From assembly GCA_016210115.1 (NCBI GenBank), contig JACQUW010000150.1, positions 1-33,545 of the forward strand: a stretch of DNA of 33,545 bases, given 5' to 3'. The number at the start of each line of letters is the position of its first letter. Position 1 is the first letter of the stretch. A model generated the notes under the pieces. It made no database searches. It was not told the origin of the DNA and worked only from the letters and a program-made list of their open reading frames with translations. A program made the translations under genes and the position numbers. The stretch comes from Deltaproteobacteria bacterium (GTDB lineage: Bacteria; Desulfobacterota; Binatia; UBA9968). Shown here in pieces: positions 7,995-16,110 of this stretch.

Positions 7995-9044
7995 TCAGTC
8001 GGGTGGGACTAAATTTCCTTCCCGAATCAGCCGCTCGATGATCCGGCGCGCCAACGCTCGTGTCTCGTCGGTGCTCTGGAGCTTTTTGTCGCGCCAGCCG
8101 TCGTTGGGCCAGCGGTTAGCCTTCGCGTATTCAGAGGCATACAGGTCGCTGCGCAGCTCGATCAAAAAATTCCATACATGTCCCGAATCCGCCATACGGG
8201 TCCGCTCCCACCGAAGATTGTTGAGGTCGACGGTTCCGGTAACCACCGCTTCACCGGGATGGGGAGCAACCGCTTGAATGTGTCCCATATGGTCGATGAT
8301 CTGAGTCATGCCCCGATAGCCGGAGGTCGGCCGATTTGAACCGATGAAAGCGCCCGCGTTTACGGAGAGAAAACAGCAGAGATTTTCATAGGCCCTCGCC
8401 CGGCGCAGTACGTCCCAGGCCTCGCCTTCGGGCGCGTGAGGCTCGGAAGTACAGTGGACTAGCACTTCAGCGCCTCTTAGAGCCAGGCAGCGAGCCATCT
8501 CTGGAAAGACCAAGTCGGTGCAGGTCAGACAGGCGAGCTTGCCGATCTCGGTCTCGACCACCGGAAAAACGGCGTCCTCTCCGTAGCGGTTGACATACTC
8601 GGAGTAAATGTCTCCTGGGCCTGTGTAGATCGTGTTGAGATTATTGGGGCCGTTGTTCTTGCGATACTTGAGGATCACTTGGCTGTCCGGACTGACGATA
8701 AAGCTCGTGTTGAAGAGCCGGCCCGGCCATTCCGAGTCGCGCTCGTAGAGGTTCCCGGCAATGTAGCAGCCCCGCTCGCGGGCTTTTTTGCCGATTTCTT
8801 CGGTCACCTCTCCGGGAATTGTTTCAGCCAACTCCAGCCATTCATCGACCGAGCGGGGGCGATACTGCCCGATAATTCCGTATTCCGAGAAAGCTGCAAG
8901 CCTGACGCCGCCGAGACGGAGAAATGTCCAGTCTAAGAGTTCAAAAATGCGATCCAGGTTTTCCTGAACGATCTCGTTCCGCTGCCTCGGGTCGACAATG
9001 ACCCGCGTCTGCTGCTGAATCAGGGCTACGCGATAAGGCTTCAT
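7995..9044 (-). CDS. Nitrilase/carbon-nitrogen hydrolase family protein
   Basis: A 349-residue cytoplasmic hydrolase of the nitrilase superfamily, which cleaves nitriles or amides through a cysteine thioester. The Glu-Lys-Cys triad is visible: E54 in AAFSEYG, K129 in KYRKNN, and C175 in CTDLVFPE. The spacing fits the family. The C-terminal 45 residues (RWPNDGWRDKKLQ... to the end) extend past the core. The ATG is preceded by AGAGGA about eight bases upstream. The gene starts 28 bases after the amidohydrolase gene on the same strand, so the two are probably co-transcribed and may act on one nitrogen-containing compound in sequence. Substrate is unknown. Confidence 0.9.
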   Translation of the reverse strand: MKPYRVALIQQQTRVIVDPRQRNEIVQENLDRIFELLDWTFLRLGGVRLAAFSEYGIIGQYRPRSVDEWLELAETIPGEVTEEIGKKARERGCYIAGNLYERDSEWPGRLFNTSFIVSPDSQVILKYRKNNGPNNLNTIYTGPGDIYSEYVNRYGEDAVFPVVETEIGKLACLTCTDLVFPEMARCLALRGAEVLVHCTSEPHAPEGEAWDVLRRARAYENLCCFLSVNAGAFIGSNRPTSGYRGMTQIIDHMGHIQAVAPHPGEAVVTGTVDLNNLRWERTRMADSGHVWNFLIELRSDLYASEYAKANRWPNDGWRDKKLQSTDETRALARRIIERLIREGNLVPPD

Positions 9045-9072
9045 GGTTCAGTCCTCTTCCCGCTCCAACCGA

Positions 9073-10755
9073 CTAGCCGTTGAATCTCACGATGAATGCG
9101 AGCGCGTTCGAAGCTCCACCCAGGTCCGGGATCTCCCAGGGACGCGGGTTCATTACTGTAATCCGCAATACCCCAGGTCGCATGAGATGAGCGGGAATCG
9201 TCGCTCTGAGTTCCTGCTGGCTCGCGAACTCAGTTAAAATGGGGCGACCATCGAGCCGCGCAACGGAGGTTGGGAAAAAATCTTTGCCTTTTAACACCAG
9301 CCGTTTTTCCCCCTCTCCTTCAAAGGCAGCCGCGGGCATCACAGAGTCGAGTTTGGGGAGCGGATAGCCGTAAAATCCTTGCGTGTAGGGGCGTGGAATG
9401 GGATTGGATAAGCTCGCGTGGTAGCTCCGATCTACGATAGCGCCGTCCTTGATCACGGATGCGATCCGGCGCGTGTTTCTGATGTCGGCCAGAGGATCGC
9501 CTTCCACGACGATCACATCCGCCAGCTTTCCCTCTTCCACAGTGCCGAGATCCTGGAGCTTGCCCAGGTATTCCGCGCCCACTCTGGTGGCGGCCTGAAT
9601 TGCCCGCATAGGCGTTAAGCCGGCCTTGACCAGCATCTCCAGCTCACGATGAAGGCTGATACCGGGGACCACTCCGCTCGCGTCCGTGCCGGCCACGATG
9701 TTGCCGCCCGCTTGGGCCAGCATCGAGAGAAACTTCTCGAAGCGCCTGCGGCCTTCCACGAGTTCGTCGCCCAAGTGGATGCCAAAGATCGAGTAGCGCG
9801 TTCCTATCGTGATGTCCGGCTCCGGCTCTTTTCCGCTCCGTGGACCGTAGGCGAGGTAGTAATGCTCCAACCAAATGAGCCTCTCGTTTTCCGGGATGTA
9901 GGAAAGGTTGGGATCCTTCACCAGCTCATAGTCTTCTTTCTCCCACTGGTCCCGCATTCCCAGGGCAGCGCCCCAGAGCACCAGGGTCGGCTCGATGAAT
10001 GTTCCCTTTCTCGCGAGAAACTCAACGACTTCCGGAAAATACTTTTCTTCGGCATAGCTCCACGGCGCCAGAAACTTTGCCAGAAAGAGCTTGATAGAAG
10101 CAAAGTTCTTCTTTGCCTCTTCGCTCCTGATGGTTGCGTCGGCGCATCCGGTTGCATGCTCGACTCCGTCGACTCCGGCCTCGGCGTAAGGGATGATGCT
10201 CGACTCCAGATGGCCGGAGAGTTTGAGACCGGCCCGGTGAGCCTCCTCGGCCGCGCTCCTGGCGATTTCAACCGGTACGCCGAGATGGATCTTGGCATAG
10301 TCCACCCCCTGTTCGATGAATCGCTGCACCGCCTTCTTCGCTTCTTCAGCATTGGCGGGAACCACATGATGGGCCAACCAGCCTCTGCCGTAAATCCCGC
10401 CGCCCGTGCAAAAGATTCTTGGTCCAACCACCTTTCCAAGGTTAACAGCATCTCTTTGTGCGAGGATCCAGTCCAGAGGATTGCCCAGGTCGCGCACGGT
10501 GGTCACGCCATGGGCAAGAAACAGCTCGCCGTAAAAATCGCGGTAATGGACATGGTTGTCGATGAGGCCAGGGAGAATCGTCTTTCCCGCGGCGTCGATA
10601 ACGCGGGTTTCTCTGGGAAACTCGATTTTCCCCGCCGCGACGCGGCGAATTCGGTTCCCTTCGATAAGAACGGTGGCGTTGTCCACCGCCCGGCCGCCGT
10701 TCCCGTCGATCAGTCTGCCTCCCTGGATGGCAATAGGGGTTTTTTGATTTGGCAT
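9073..10755 (-). CDS. Amidohydrolase with C-terminal TIG-like domain
   Basis: A 560-residue metal-dependent hydrolase of the amidohydrolase superfamily (imidazolonepropionase/prolidase-like branch). Metal-binding features are H68 and H70 in LIDNHVH, a candidate bridging lysine K155 (DYAKIHLG), H182 and H200, and D358 in AGTDASG. The usual C-terminal beta strand set (GKLADVIVVEGDPLADI) ends near 420. A further 100 residues (about 460-560) look like an IPT/TIG immunoglobulin-like fold: strands around RLVLKGKDFFP, VARLDGRP, LRATIPAHL and GVLRITVMNP. No signal peptide is seen from the chosen ATG at 10755, which has AAGGAG upstream; a longer start at 10812 would run into repeat DNA. It forms a probable two-gene operon with the nitrilase downstream. 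Confidence 0.9.
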   Translation of the reverse strand: MPNQKTPIAIQGGRLIDGNGGRAVDNATVLIEGNRIRRVAAGKIEFPRETRVIDAAGKTILPGLIDNHVHYRDFYGELFLAHGVTTVRDLGNPLDWILAQRDAVNLGKVVGPRIFCTGGGIYGRGWLAHHVVPANAEEAKKAVQRFIEQGVDYAKIHLGVPVEIARSAAEEAHRAGLKLSGHLESSIIPYAEAGVDGVEHATGCADATIRSEEAKKNFASIKLFLAKFLAPWSYAEEKYFPEVVEFLARKGTFIEPTLVLWGAALGMRDQWEKEDYELVKDPNLSYIPENERLIWLEHYYLAYGPRSGKEPEPDITIGTRYSIFGIHLGDELVEGRRRFEKFLSMLAQAGGNIVAGTDASGVVPGISLHRELEMLVKAGLTPMRAIQAATRVGAEYLGKLQDLGTVEEGKLADVIVVEGDPLADIRNTRRIASVIKDGAIVDRSYHASLSNPIPRPYTQGFYGYPLPKLDSVMPAAAFEGEGEKRLVLKGKDFFPTSVARLDGRPILTEFASQQELRATIPAHLMRPGVLRITVMNPRPWEIPDLGGASNALAFIVRFNG

Positions 10756-10772
10756 GAGAGACTCTCCTTCAG

Positions 10773-10960
10773 TCACCCTCCCCTTCATCCCCCCCGTCAA
10801 GGGAGGGGACAAGATTCTTAGCCTGTCTCTCCTTGCGGGAGAGATTTACCTCTTAGCGGGAGGGATTTACATCTTACCTTCCCTCTCCTCTTACGAAAGC
10901 GATTTTACCTTACCTTCCCTCTCCCCTTGCGGGAGAGGGCTAGGGTGAGGGGTATCTTTG
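10773..10960. repeat. Cluster of C/G-rich hairpin repeats
   Basis: This covers the left part of the 428-base gap 10756-11183. It contains several degenerate copies of a pyrimidine-rich element. The clearest is a perfect 9-bp stem at 10917-10939 (CCCTCTCCC, loop cttgc, GGGAGAGGG) followed by ctagggtgagggg. A weaker hairpin, ctctccttgcgggagag, lies near 10830-10846. The 16-mer cttaccttccctctcc occurs at 10873-10888 and again at 10909-10924, a 36-base period. Elements like this are common between genes in many GC-rich genomes. No gene is supported here. Confidence 0.7.
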
Positions 10961-11011
10961 GGAACGAGCGGGATTCTATTTGTAACGGGGCCGCAAAGCA
11001 AGGTTATGAAT

Positions 11012-11061
11012 CGTGAAAAGTGAAACGTGAATGGGCTCCTATTCAGTTTTCACTTTTCACG
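11012..11061. repeat. AT-rich inverted repeat
   Basis: The arm cgtgaaaagtgaaa starting at 11012 is exactly complementary to tttcacttttcacg ending at 11061, with a partly paired extension towards the centre. The bases ctttttgcg follow on the plus strand. Low GC in the stem makes a classical intrinsic terminator unlikely, and it looks like a repeat of the same low-complexity style as the TTGAAC elements. Confidence 0.6.
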
Positions 11062-11067
11062 CTTTTT

Positions 11068-11095
11068 GCGACCTCCAGGCTTGCCCCTTCGATCA
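11068..11095 (+). repeat. 28-base dispersed repeat, copy 1
   Basis: Bases 11068-11095 (gcgacctccaggcttgcc...) match 18496-18523 at 24 of 28 positions in the same orientation. Both copies lie in gene-free DNA upstream of minus- or plus-strand genes and neither falls in a supported coding frame. Confidence 0.4.
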
Positions 11096-11183
11096 TCTGA
11101 CCTTGTGGCCAATGTCCGGCTTTCACCGGTTGCAACGCGCGGGAGAGGCGGTACAATCGTTTAGCGCGCCACGGGAGGTAATC

Positions 11184-12164
11184 ATGAAAAACGTCCTTGT
11201 CCTTGCTCTGTTCGTTCTCCTCGGTCAGCCATTCTCTGTAGATGCCCAAACCAAGCGCATCGCGGTAGCGTATAGCGCCATCAGCGCCACTCAGACAGCT
11301 TTCTATTTGACTAAAGAGGCAGGTCTCTTTGAAAAGTATGGTCTGTCCGTTGACCCCGTTTACGTCGCCTCCGGAACCAAAGTCGTTCAGGCCATGATCG
11401 CGGGAGAATTTCCCGTAGCCCTGGCTGGCGGAGTTGTCGTTAGCGCTGCCCTAGCCGGCAGCGATACTGTGTTTATCGGCGGAGTCGTCAACGTTCCGTC
11501 TTTTTATGTCATTGTCCATCCCTCCATAAAAAAACCGGAAGATCTAAAGGGTAAAGCGGTCGGAATCACCCGTTACGGCTCCTCGACTGATTTCACGATC
11601 CGCTATCTAATCAAAAAGTGGGGCATGGAACCGGACAAGGATGTGAAAATTTTACAGATGGGCGGGCAGCCGGAGATACTCGCGGGACTGCAGGCGGGCG
11701 TAATTCAGGGCGGCAACTTTTCTTCGCCAGGCGAGTTCAGAGCCAGAAAAGCCGGCTTTAGCCTGCTCGTTGACTTTCGCAAAGTCGGACTTGATTATCC
11801 TACGGTCAGTCTTGTGTCCACTCGTTCATACATCAAAAAAGATCCCGCAACGGTGCGGCGTTTCCTTATGGCCTACAGCGAAGGCGTCGACCGCATGTTC
11901 CGTGACAAAGAACTCGCGATGAAAATTGTGGGTAAGTACACGCGGATCCACGATCGCGAAACCCTGGAAGCGGCTTACGCCTACGCTCTAAACTTTATCG
12001 AGCGGCCGCCGACATTGCCGTACAAGGCCATCGAAACGATACTCGAGCAAATCGCTGAGACGGACCCCAGAGCGAAAGGGCGCAAAGCCGAGGAGTTAAT
12101 CGATCCGACCTTCTTCAACGAGCTTGAGCGGAGCGGGTTTTTTAAAACGTTCGCTGGAAGATGA
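11184..12164 (+). CDS. NMT1/THI5-like ABC substrate-binding protein
   Basis: A 326-residue periplasmic binding protein of the NMT1/THI5-like (SsuA/TauA-related) superfamily. The ATG at 11184 follows GGGAGGT and opens a signal peptide with likely cleavage after VDA near residue 21. Characteristic segments are the FYLTKEAGLFEKYGLSVD helix, the KVVQAMIAGEFPVALAGG strand-helix, KKPEDLKGKAVGITRYGSS, and AGLQAGVIQGG. Relatives bind pyrimidines, sulfonates, nitrate or aromatic acids, so the ligand cannot be named. No permease or ATPase gene adjoins it. It is a recognisable paralogue of the protein at 16234-17241. Confidence 0.88.
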   Translation: MKNVLVLALFVLLGQPFSVDAQTKRIAVAYSAISATQTAFYLTKEAGLFEKYGLSVDPVYVASGTKVVQAMIAGEFPVALAGGVVVSAALAGSDTVFIGGVVNVPSFYVIVHPSIKKPEDLKGKAVGITRYGSSTDFTIRYLIKKWGMEPDKDVKILQMGGQPEILAGLQAGVIQGGNFSSPGEFRARKAGFSLLVDFRKVGLDYPTVSLVSTRSYIKKDPATVRRFLMAYSEGVDRMFRDKELAMKIVGKYTRIHDRETLEAAYAYALNFIERPPTLPYKAIETILEQIAETDPRAKGRKAEELIDPTFFNELERSGFFKTFAGR

Positions 12165-12171
12165 AGCTTGA

Positions 12172-12336
12172 GTGCTGTTACGGAGCTCCACGGCCGCTGC
12201 GAAAGCGGGGATTCGATACGACCTTCGCATCTCGCATCAGGCAGTGGTCGAGTTCATCGCAGCTGTCACGCGCCGGCGCGGAAGTGGCGAAAGCATCCTA
12301 GCGTTAGAAGAAGCCCTGATACAGGCCGAGCCATGA
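12172..12336 (+). pseudogene. Remnant of a PIN-domain (VapC-like) gene
   Basis: A 54-codon frame beginning at a GTG preceded in frame by a stop translates to a stretch typical of the middle of PIN-domain toxins: DLRISHQAVVEFIAAVTR followed by ESILALEEALIQAEP, then TGA. The N-terminal strand with the first catalytic aspartate and the C-terminal acidic motifs are absent, and no antitoxin gene adjoins it. It therefore looks like a broken fragment. The rest of the gap 12165-12482 holds no other recognisable gene. Confidence 0.55.
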
Positions 12337-12482
12337 GGACCGTCAGATCAGGTCTTGACTTATACAGCTTATCAGCGAAGTATTCAGGCCTGATCTCCTC
12401 CACTGCTCTTACTCTCTATGACCCTACTCTCTAAACTAATTAGGTCTCATGTCACCCCATGAGCTTTGTATTTACGTACAAT

Positions 12483-13205
12483 TCAGTCCCCGGCAAGCAA
12501 GGCCGTCATAAGCCAACGTCCTTTCACTTTCTTGAAGCATGCACGATAGCCAATTGGGTTTCGAATATATTTACTCGAAACGTAGGCTTCTTTGCCGTTT
12601 GCAGTCAATATTTTTATCCAGTCGTTGCTCATCATTTGACGATTTCCCGCAAACTGATCAGGATCTACTTTGACAATGTCGTAAGACAGTATCGCCACAA
12701 CGGCGGCTGCCACGCTTGGCCTCTCCCTAGCCCTGACATTTTTTCCAATGATGGCCCAGTAATAGTACGCATCAAACTCATCCGGCCAGCGGCTGGACAC
12801 GTAGGGAGCGCAAAAATGCCTTTTCCCTTCAATATTCCGAAACGACCCTCCCATGGACAGAACAGTAATCAACGTCTGCCAAAGTTTTGTATTGGCTTGG
12901 TCAATCTGCCAGATGTCCTTAAAATCTTGTATCCCTTTGTGACCCCCGAAACTAGACTCTATGTCGGGATGAAGGATGCTCAGGATGAACTCTTCATTGC
13001 GTTTCCTTGCCGCCTCAAGAAGTCTCTCCCTAAAAAGTTTGAAAGAACGGTCCTTTGGTCCTTCATCCACAGGATATAACTTGCTAGTCTGCATGGCGGC
13101 ATGCCCGGGCATACCTAGAATCAACAATGCTAAGAGCAGGACCCAGACCTGCATTTGCCGATATCGTCTAGCACCGGATCTCGGCCACGCAGAAATTGTT
13201 CGCAT
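12483..13205 (-). CDS. Secreted SH3-domain protein
   Basis: A 240-residue protein of no named function. A hydrophobic signal segment (MQVWVLLLALLILGMPGHAA) starts at residue 18, so translation may begin at that ATG (13154) instead of 13205; neither has a strong ribosome binding site. The region about 45-140 is helical with an HPDIESSFGGHKG motif. A bacterial SH3-like domain follows at about 150-215 (GKNVRARERPS, WIKILTANGKEAYVSSKYIR), the type that often binds peptidoglycan. It lies downstream of the M74-like endopeptidase gene on the same strand, after a 160-base gap, so it may be the envelope-facing member of this island or an unrelated neighbour. Confidence 0.75.
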   Translation of the reverse strand: MRTISAWPRSGARRYRQMQVWVLLLALLILGMPGHAAMQTSKLYPVDEGPKDRSFKLFRERLLEAARKRNEEFILSILHPDIESSFGGHKGIQDFKDIWQIDQANTKLWQTLITVLSMGGSFRNIEGKRHFCAPYVSSRWPDEFDAYYYWAIIGKNVRARERPSVAAAVVAILSYDIVKVDPDQFAGNRQMMSNDWIKILTANGKEAYVSSKYIRNPIGYRACFKKVKGRWLMTALLAGD

Positions 13206-13365
13206 ACAGTTTCACCAATCTTTGAGCGACTTCGGAGCTGCCCTTCTGCGCAGGACTACGTACTATATAGTAATGTCCAAAACGGAACGCTGGCCGAGCA
13301 TCGGAACCTGGCCTCTCTTCTTTAACACCCACGTGAGCTACGACGAGGGTGGTCCCATTGCCTCA

Positions 13366-14049
13366 TTAGGGCCGCTTGAACCGGACGTGGAGATGGTTAT
13401 CGTGGTTTGACCAAGGTCGGACACCTTTAATATTCGGGTCGTTGAAAAAAATAACGTCTACTTCGAGGACGGGGTTAGCAAAAATGATATCAACCAATTC
13501 CTGCGTGAGTTCCCGCGAATAGGACGGCAGCCGCCAATCGGTACCCGCTTCCCTACTGTCGTTCCGCATCGGCCGGATGTCGACATCAACACCCAAACGA
13601 TGAGACGCTCCCTCCATGGGTCCTCCTCCTTCGAAGCTAATCCTCCCGATCCCGATCCTGGGACCTTCAGGATGGGCGTCTGCCCAGTCTTCTGCGATTT
13701 CCAAAAAGGCTGCTATCGTCTCTCTTTGACCAACTTGCCTGTGAGACGGCTCGTAGCTATAGAAGCCTTTCCCTTCTCGCGGAAATTGAGTGTTTACCTC
13801 ACGACGCCATCTTGCTCCGCGGCTTCTCTTTCTAGGCCGAACCCTGATCGGCAACAACGGTGCTGGTCCAACAGCACTTGGAAGCTCCCCAGCCCATGCT
13901 GCAGAGGCAGTTGGATCTATCCCGGTTAACCTGCTGATTATCTGCTGCTTTAGGACTGTGATGGGATCGAAAATCTGATCTCCAAAGAAGCCTGTTCCTA
14001 ACCAGCCCTCTCCGAAATCATCTCCGCCTGTGCGTTGAGGCAGGAACAT
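13366..14049 (-). CDS. M74/MepA-like murein endopeptidase
   Basis: A 227-residue putative peptidoglycan DD-endopeptidase of the MepA (peptidase M74) type. The metal-binding pattern is visible: H150 and D157 in SHRLGVDVDIRP, with the same seven-residue spacing as H113/D120 of MepA, and H219/H221 in HDNHLHVRF. Other family-like segments are GKGFYSYEPSHRQVGQRETI and SFEGGGPMEGA. The N-terminal 90 residues are glycine-, proline- and arginine-rich and show no signal peptide. The start follows AAGGAGG by five bases. The gene is the fourth in a tight minus-strand series after three jelly-roll genes (14-base gap), so the enzyme may act together with them, for example in a phage-tail-like or secreted particle; that role is inference. 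Confidence 0.8.
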   Translation of the reverse strand: MFLPQRTGGDDFGEGWLGTGFFGDQIFDPITVLKQQIISRLTGIDPTASAAWAGELPSAVGPAPLLPIRVRPRKRSRGARWRREVNTQFPREGKGFYSYEPSHRQVGQRETIAAFLEIAEDWADAHPEGPRIGIGRISFEGGGPMEGASHRLGVDVDIRPMRNDSREAGTDWRLPSYSRELTQELVDIIFANPVLEVDVIFFNDPNIKGVRPWSNHDNHLHVRFKRP

Positions 14050-14063
14050 TGTCGCCTCCTTTT

Positions 14064-14711
14064 TCAGCGATCTTGGCTTCCGTAGAGCAGGTCCAAAAGC
14101 ATCTCCCTTACCGCCCCGGTTCTGGTCTTTGTAATAACTGACCAGTACAGATCCAAGGTGGAAGCATCTCGATTTATCCCATGGACGACTTTACCGTTCA
14201 GCGCGAAGGTTGCTTCTTTTGGAGAAAGGGCGATTTCAAACTCATGCCAAAACTCTTGCGCTGCAACAATACCAGTATCACCACTGGCCTCGGCTCCATT
14301 GGAGCGGTGCACCCATTTCCAATTCTCCAGGGTGGCCGTGTTGTCCAGGAAAAAGCCGTGAAAGTCATCAGCCGCAGCAGTCGTGGGCGGCCACGTCTCG
14401 CTAAACCCGAACCAGGTCTGCTGGTGGGTAATCAGGTAATCGTTACGGAACATCAAGCGCCCGCCAAAGACAGGATGCCGCTTCGCCTGGGCCTTCGGGA
14501 AAGCCAGGACGAGACCAACGAAGCGGTCGGTTTCATCGGAAGACAAAAACCGACAGCAACTGCCTCCATCTTCGGAGACCAACTCAAGTTTCGGCGTGGC
14601 GCCGCCTGTCCCTACATCCCAGGCTGGGTTGAAAAATGAGGGCCGATCCTGCAGGGGAGCGCTGGAGACATTATGCCCAATAAAGTCCTCTATAAATGAA
14701 ATCCTGGACAT
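14064..14711 (-). CDS. Jelly-roll (concanavalin-like) protein, paralogue 3
   Basis: A 215-residue beta-rich protein without a signal peptide. It shares with the next two upstream proteins an N-terminus of the form S-x-x-EDFI and a C-terminal half in which a beta strand, a FALNG turn (ATFALNGKVVHG) and a long aromatic strand (LDLYWSVITKT) follow each other, as in laminin-G/concanavalin-like folds. It ends LLDLLYGSQDR where its paralogues end in TASR. A strong GGGAGGT precedes the ATG. Spacing is 16 bases to the upstream paralogue and 14 to the endopeptidase gene. A carbohydrate- or surface-binding role is likely by fold; no family name can be given with confidence. Confidence 0.72.
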   Translation of the reverse strand: MSRISFIEDFIGHNVSSAPLQDRPSFFNPAWDVGTGGATPKLELVSEDGGSCCRFLSSDETDRFVGLVLAFPKAQAKRHPVFGGRLMFRNDYLITHQQTWFGFSETWPPTTAAADDFHGFFLDNTATLENWKWVHRSNGAEASGDTGIVAAQEFWHEFEIALSPKEATFALNGKVVHGINRDASTLDLYWSVITKTRTGAVREMLLDLLYGSQDR

Positions 14712-14727
14712 AAACGACCTCCCTTAA

Positions 14728-15315
14728 TTACCGAGATGCTGTAAGCTGAGCGTAATCCACAACGAGCGTCCTTTCAGAGGCCGAGGTGGCTTTGATCCAC
14801 AGAACGAAATACATTAGATTGGTTACGGTGGTGGGGAAGTTGCTCGTATCAACACGGACCAACCGGCCGTTCAGAAAAAAGCTTACTTCAGTTACAGAGA
14901 CCTGTGCCATCATTTCTATGAAGTTGGTTGTCCCCGGAACGAGTAAATCCTGGTTGTCTGGCGTACCGTTGTTTATTCTAAATCTCCTTTGCCAGCTTCC
15001 CGCAGAGCCCGCATCAGACCGGTAGAATCCTATAAGGTTCTGTGCTGAGCCAGCGTCGCCGTCCGCGAGCCCAATGAAGGTTTCCAAGTAAGTGGTGTCT
15101 TTGGTCCGAAGATAGGCGCTAAATATAGGACTGAATCTCGGGTCGACGTTTTTGCTCTTAGTCTGAAGCTGCCTGTAATTGCCGTTGGCGGCACCGGTCC
15201 TGATCTCTACCAGCCCCCCGGCGCCGTCAACTCTGGGATTGGTGCTCCCGCTGGATCCGGTTGCATCCAGCTTGTCTGTCGCCTCTATGAAATCCTCTAA
15301 CAGCGAAATAGTCAT
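14728..15315 (-). CDS. Jelly-roll (concanavalin-like) protein, paralogue 2
   Basis: A 195-residue protein, paralogous to both neighbours. It begins MTISLLEDFIEATDKLDATG, has aromatic strand segments such as TYLETFIGLADGD and NLIGFYRSD, then the shared turn VSFFLNGRLVRVD, and ends VVDYAQLTASR. No signal peptide or membrane segment is present. The start follows GAGGAGGA closely. It sits in the middle of the triplet, 32 bases after paralogue 1. Full jelly-roll length and the conserved ends suggest one structural domain per gene. What it binds is unknown. Confidence 0.72.
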   Translation of the reverse strand: MTISLLEDFIEATDKLDATGSSGSTNPRVDGAGGLVEIRTGAANGNYRQLQTKSKNVDPRFSPIFSAYLRTKDTTYLETFIGLADGDAGSAQNLIGFYRSDAGSAGSWQRRFRINNGTPDNQDLLVPGTTNFIEMMAQVSVTEVSFFLNGRLVRVDTSNFPTTVTNLMYFVLWIKATSASERTLVVDYAQLTASR

Positions 15316-15347
15316 ATTATTCCTCCTCAGTTGATCTCATAATCGAG

Positions 15348-15938
15348 TCAGCGCGAGGCTGTAAACCACCAGTTGTCGAAGTCGGCTTTCTTCTGTCCCC
15401 CGTACGTCTTGAATCTCGTAATAAACCGCATCATGTGAGCGGGATCACTCGGAATGAGATTCCGATCGCTGACCTCCCCAACCACTACGCCATCGATGAA
15501 GAACCGCACTTGGTTCGGCTCCACTGTCGCGGAGAGCTCGACAAAAGACGATGTGACGGGAATCCCGAAGTCTGGCGTCGAAGACGCAGATGTTCCATTG
15601 TCGAGATAGCCCTTCCAGTTTGAGCCGTTATCAACGGAGAACCCGATACTGTATTCTCCAAGATCCCAGAAATCGCTAAACCCAAAAAAGAAATTCAATC
15701 CAGACGGTCCTTCGGGCAAACGGACAAGCCCGCCGAAGCTGGGGAATTGCCGGGCGAGGATCAATTTCGTAACGGTCTGCGCCGCGATGCCTTCGTATTG
15801 CGAGGTAGGAGTCAACAACCGAATGACGCCACCCGGCTCATTCAGCCGCTGCGAGTCAGAACCCGCGGGCTTATATGCAAATTCCAGCGCATCCGCCGCA
15901 TCCACGAAGTCCTCAAAGAATGACACGCCAATTACCAT
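15348..15938 (-). CDS. Jelly-roll (concanavalin-like) protein, paralogue 1
   Basis: A 196-residue protein and first gene of the minus-strand series. It begins MVIGVSFFEDFVDAADALEF, shows GLNFFFGFSDFWDLGEYSIGF, the shared VRFFIDGVVVGEV turn, and ends FDNWWFTASR. As in the paralogues there is no signal peptide. The ATG follows GGGAGGG by about six bases. About 300 gene-free bases lie upstream and contain a candidate promoter with a nine-C spacer tract. Three related but clearly diverged copies in a row suggest old tandem duplication followed by diversification, a pattern seen in receptor-binding or host-binding proteins. Confidence 0.72.
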   Translation of the reverse strand: MVIGVSFFEDFVDAADALEFAYKPAGSDSQRLNEPGGVIRLLTPTSQYEGIAAQTVTKLILARQFPSFGGLVRLPEGPSGLNFFFGFSDFWDLGEYSIGFSVDNGSNWKGYLDNGTSASSTPDFGIPVTSSFVELSATVEPNQVRFFIDGVVVGEVSDRNLIPSDPAHMMRFITRFKTYGGQKKADFDNWWFTASR

Positions 15939-16110
15939 TAATCCCTCCCTCGGTAGCTCAGGCTATCGGTCGTTGGTACGACGATCATCGCGTCTTTCGA
16001 TAACCAAAGCCCGGCTCGGTGGACCCAGTCAGGCTAGAGGCAATACAAATCGATGATGTAGCCGGATCAACATCCGGCAGTATCTATATCTGGCAGAGAA
16101 TTATGAAAAC

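Noticed and set aside
9649..10821. 390-codon plus-strand frame opposite the amidohydrolase gene
   Set aside because: It is a long shadow frame; the minus strand carries the full set of amidohydrolase metal-binding motifs.
10773..10960. CRISPR array
   Set aside because: Repeats are degenerate, self-complementary and without regular unique spacers, and no cas genes are present.
12168..12434. 88-codon plus-strand frame after the NMT1-like gene
   Set aside because: Composition is not protein-like, and the overlapping frame from 12172 carries the PIN-like sequence instead.
12976..15025. Plus-strand frames opposite the SH3, M74-like and jelly-roll genes
   Set aside because: They lack ribosome binding sites, while the minus-strand frames have strong ones, conserved metal-binding motifs and mutual similarity.
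16100..16105. CATAAT as the -10 box of the C-tract promoter
   Set aside because: It matches the consensus better than CATAAG, but 29 bases separate it from TTGACA, too far for a sigma-70 promoter.
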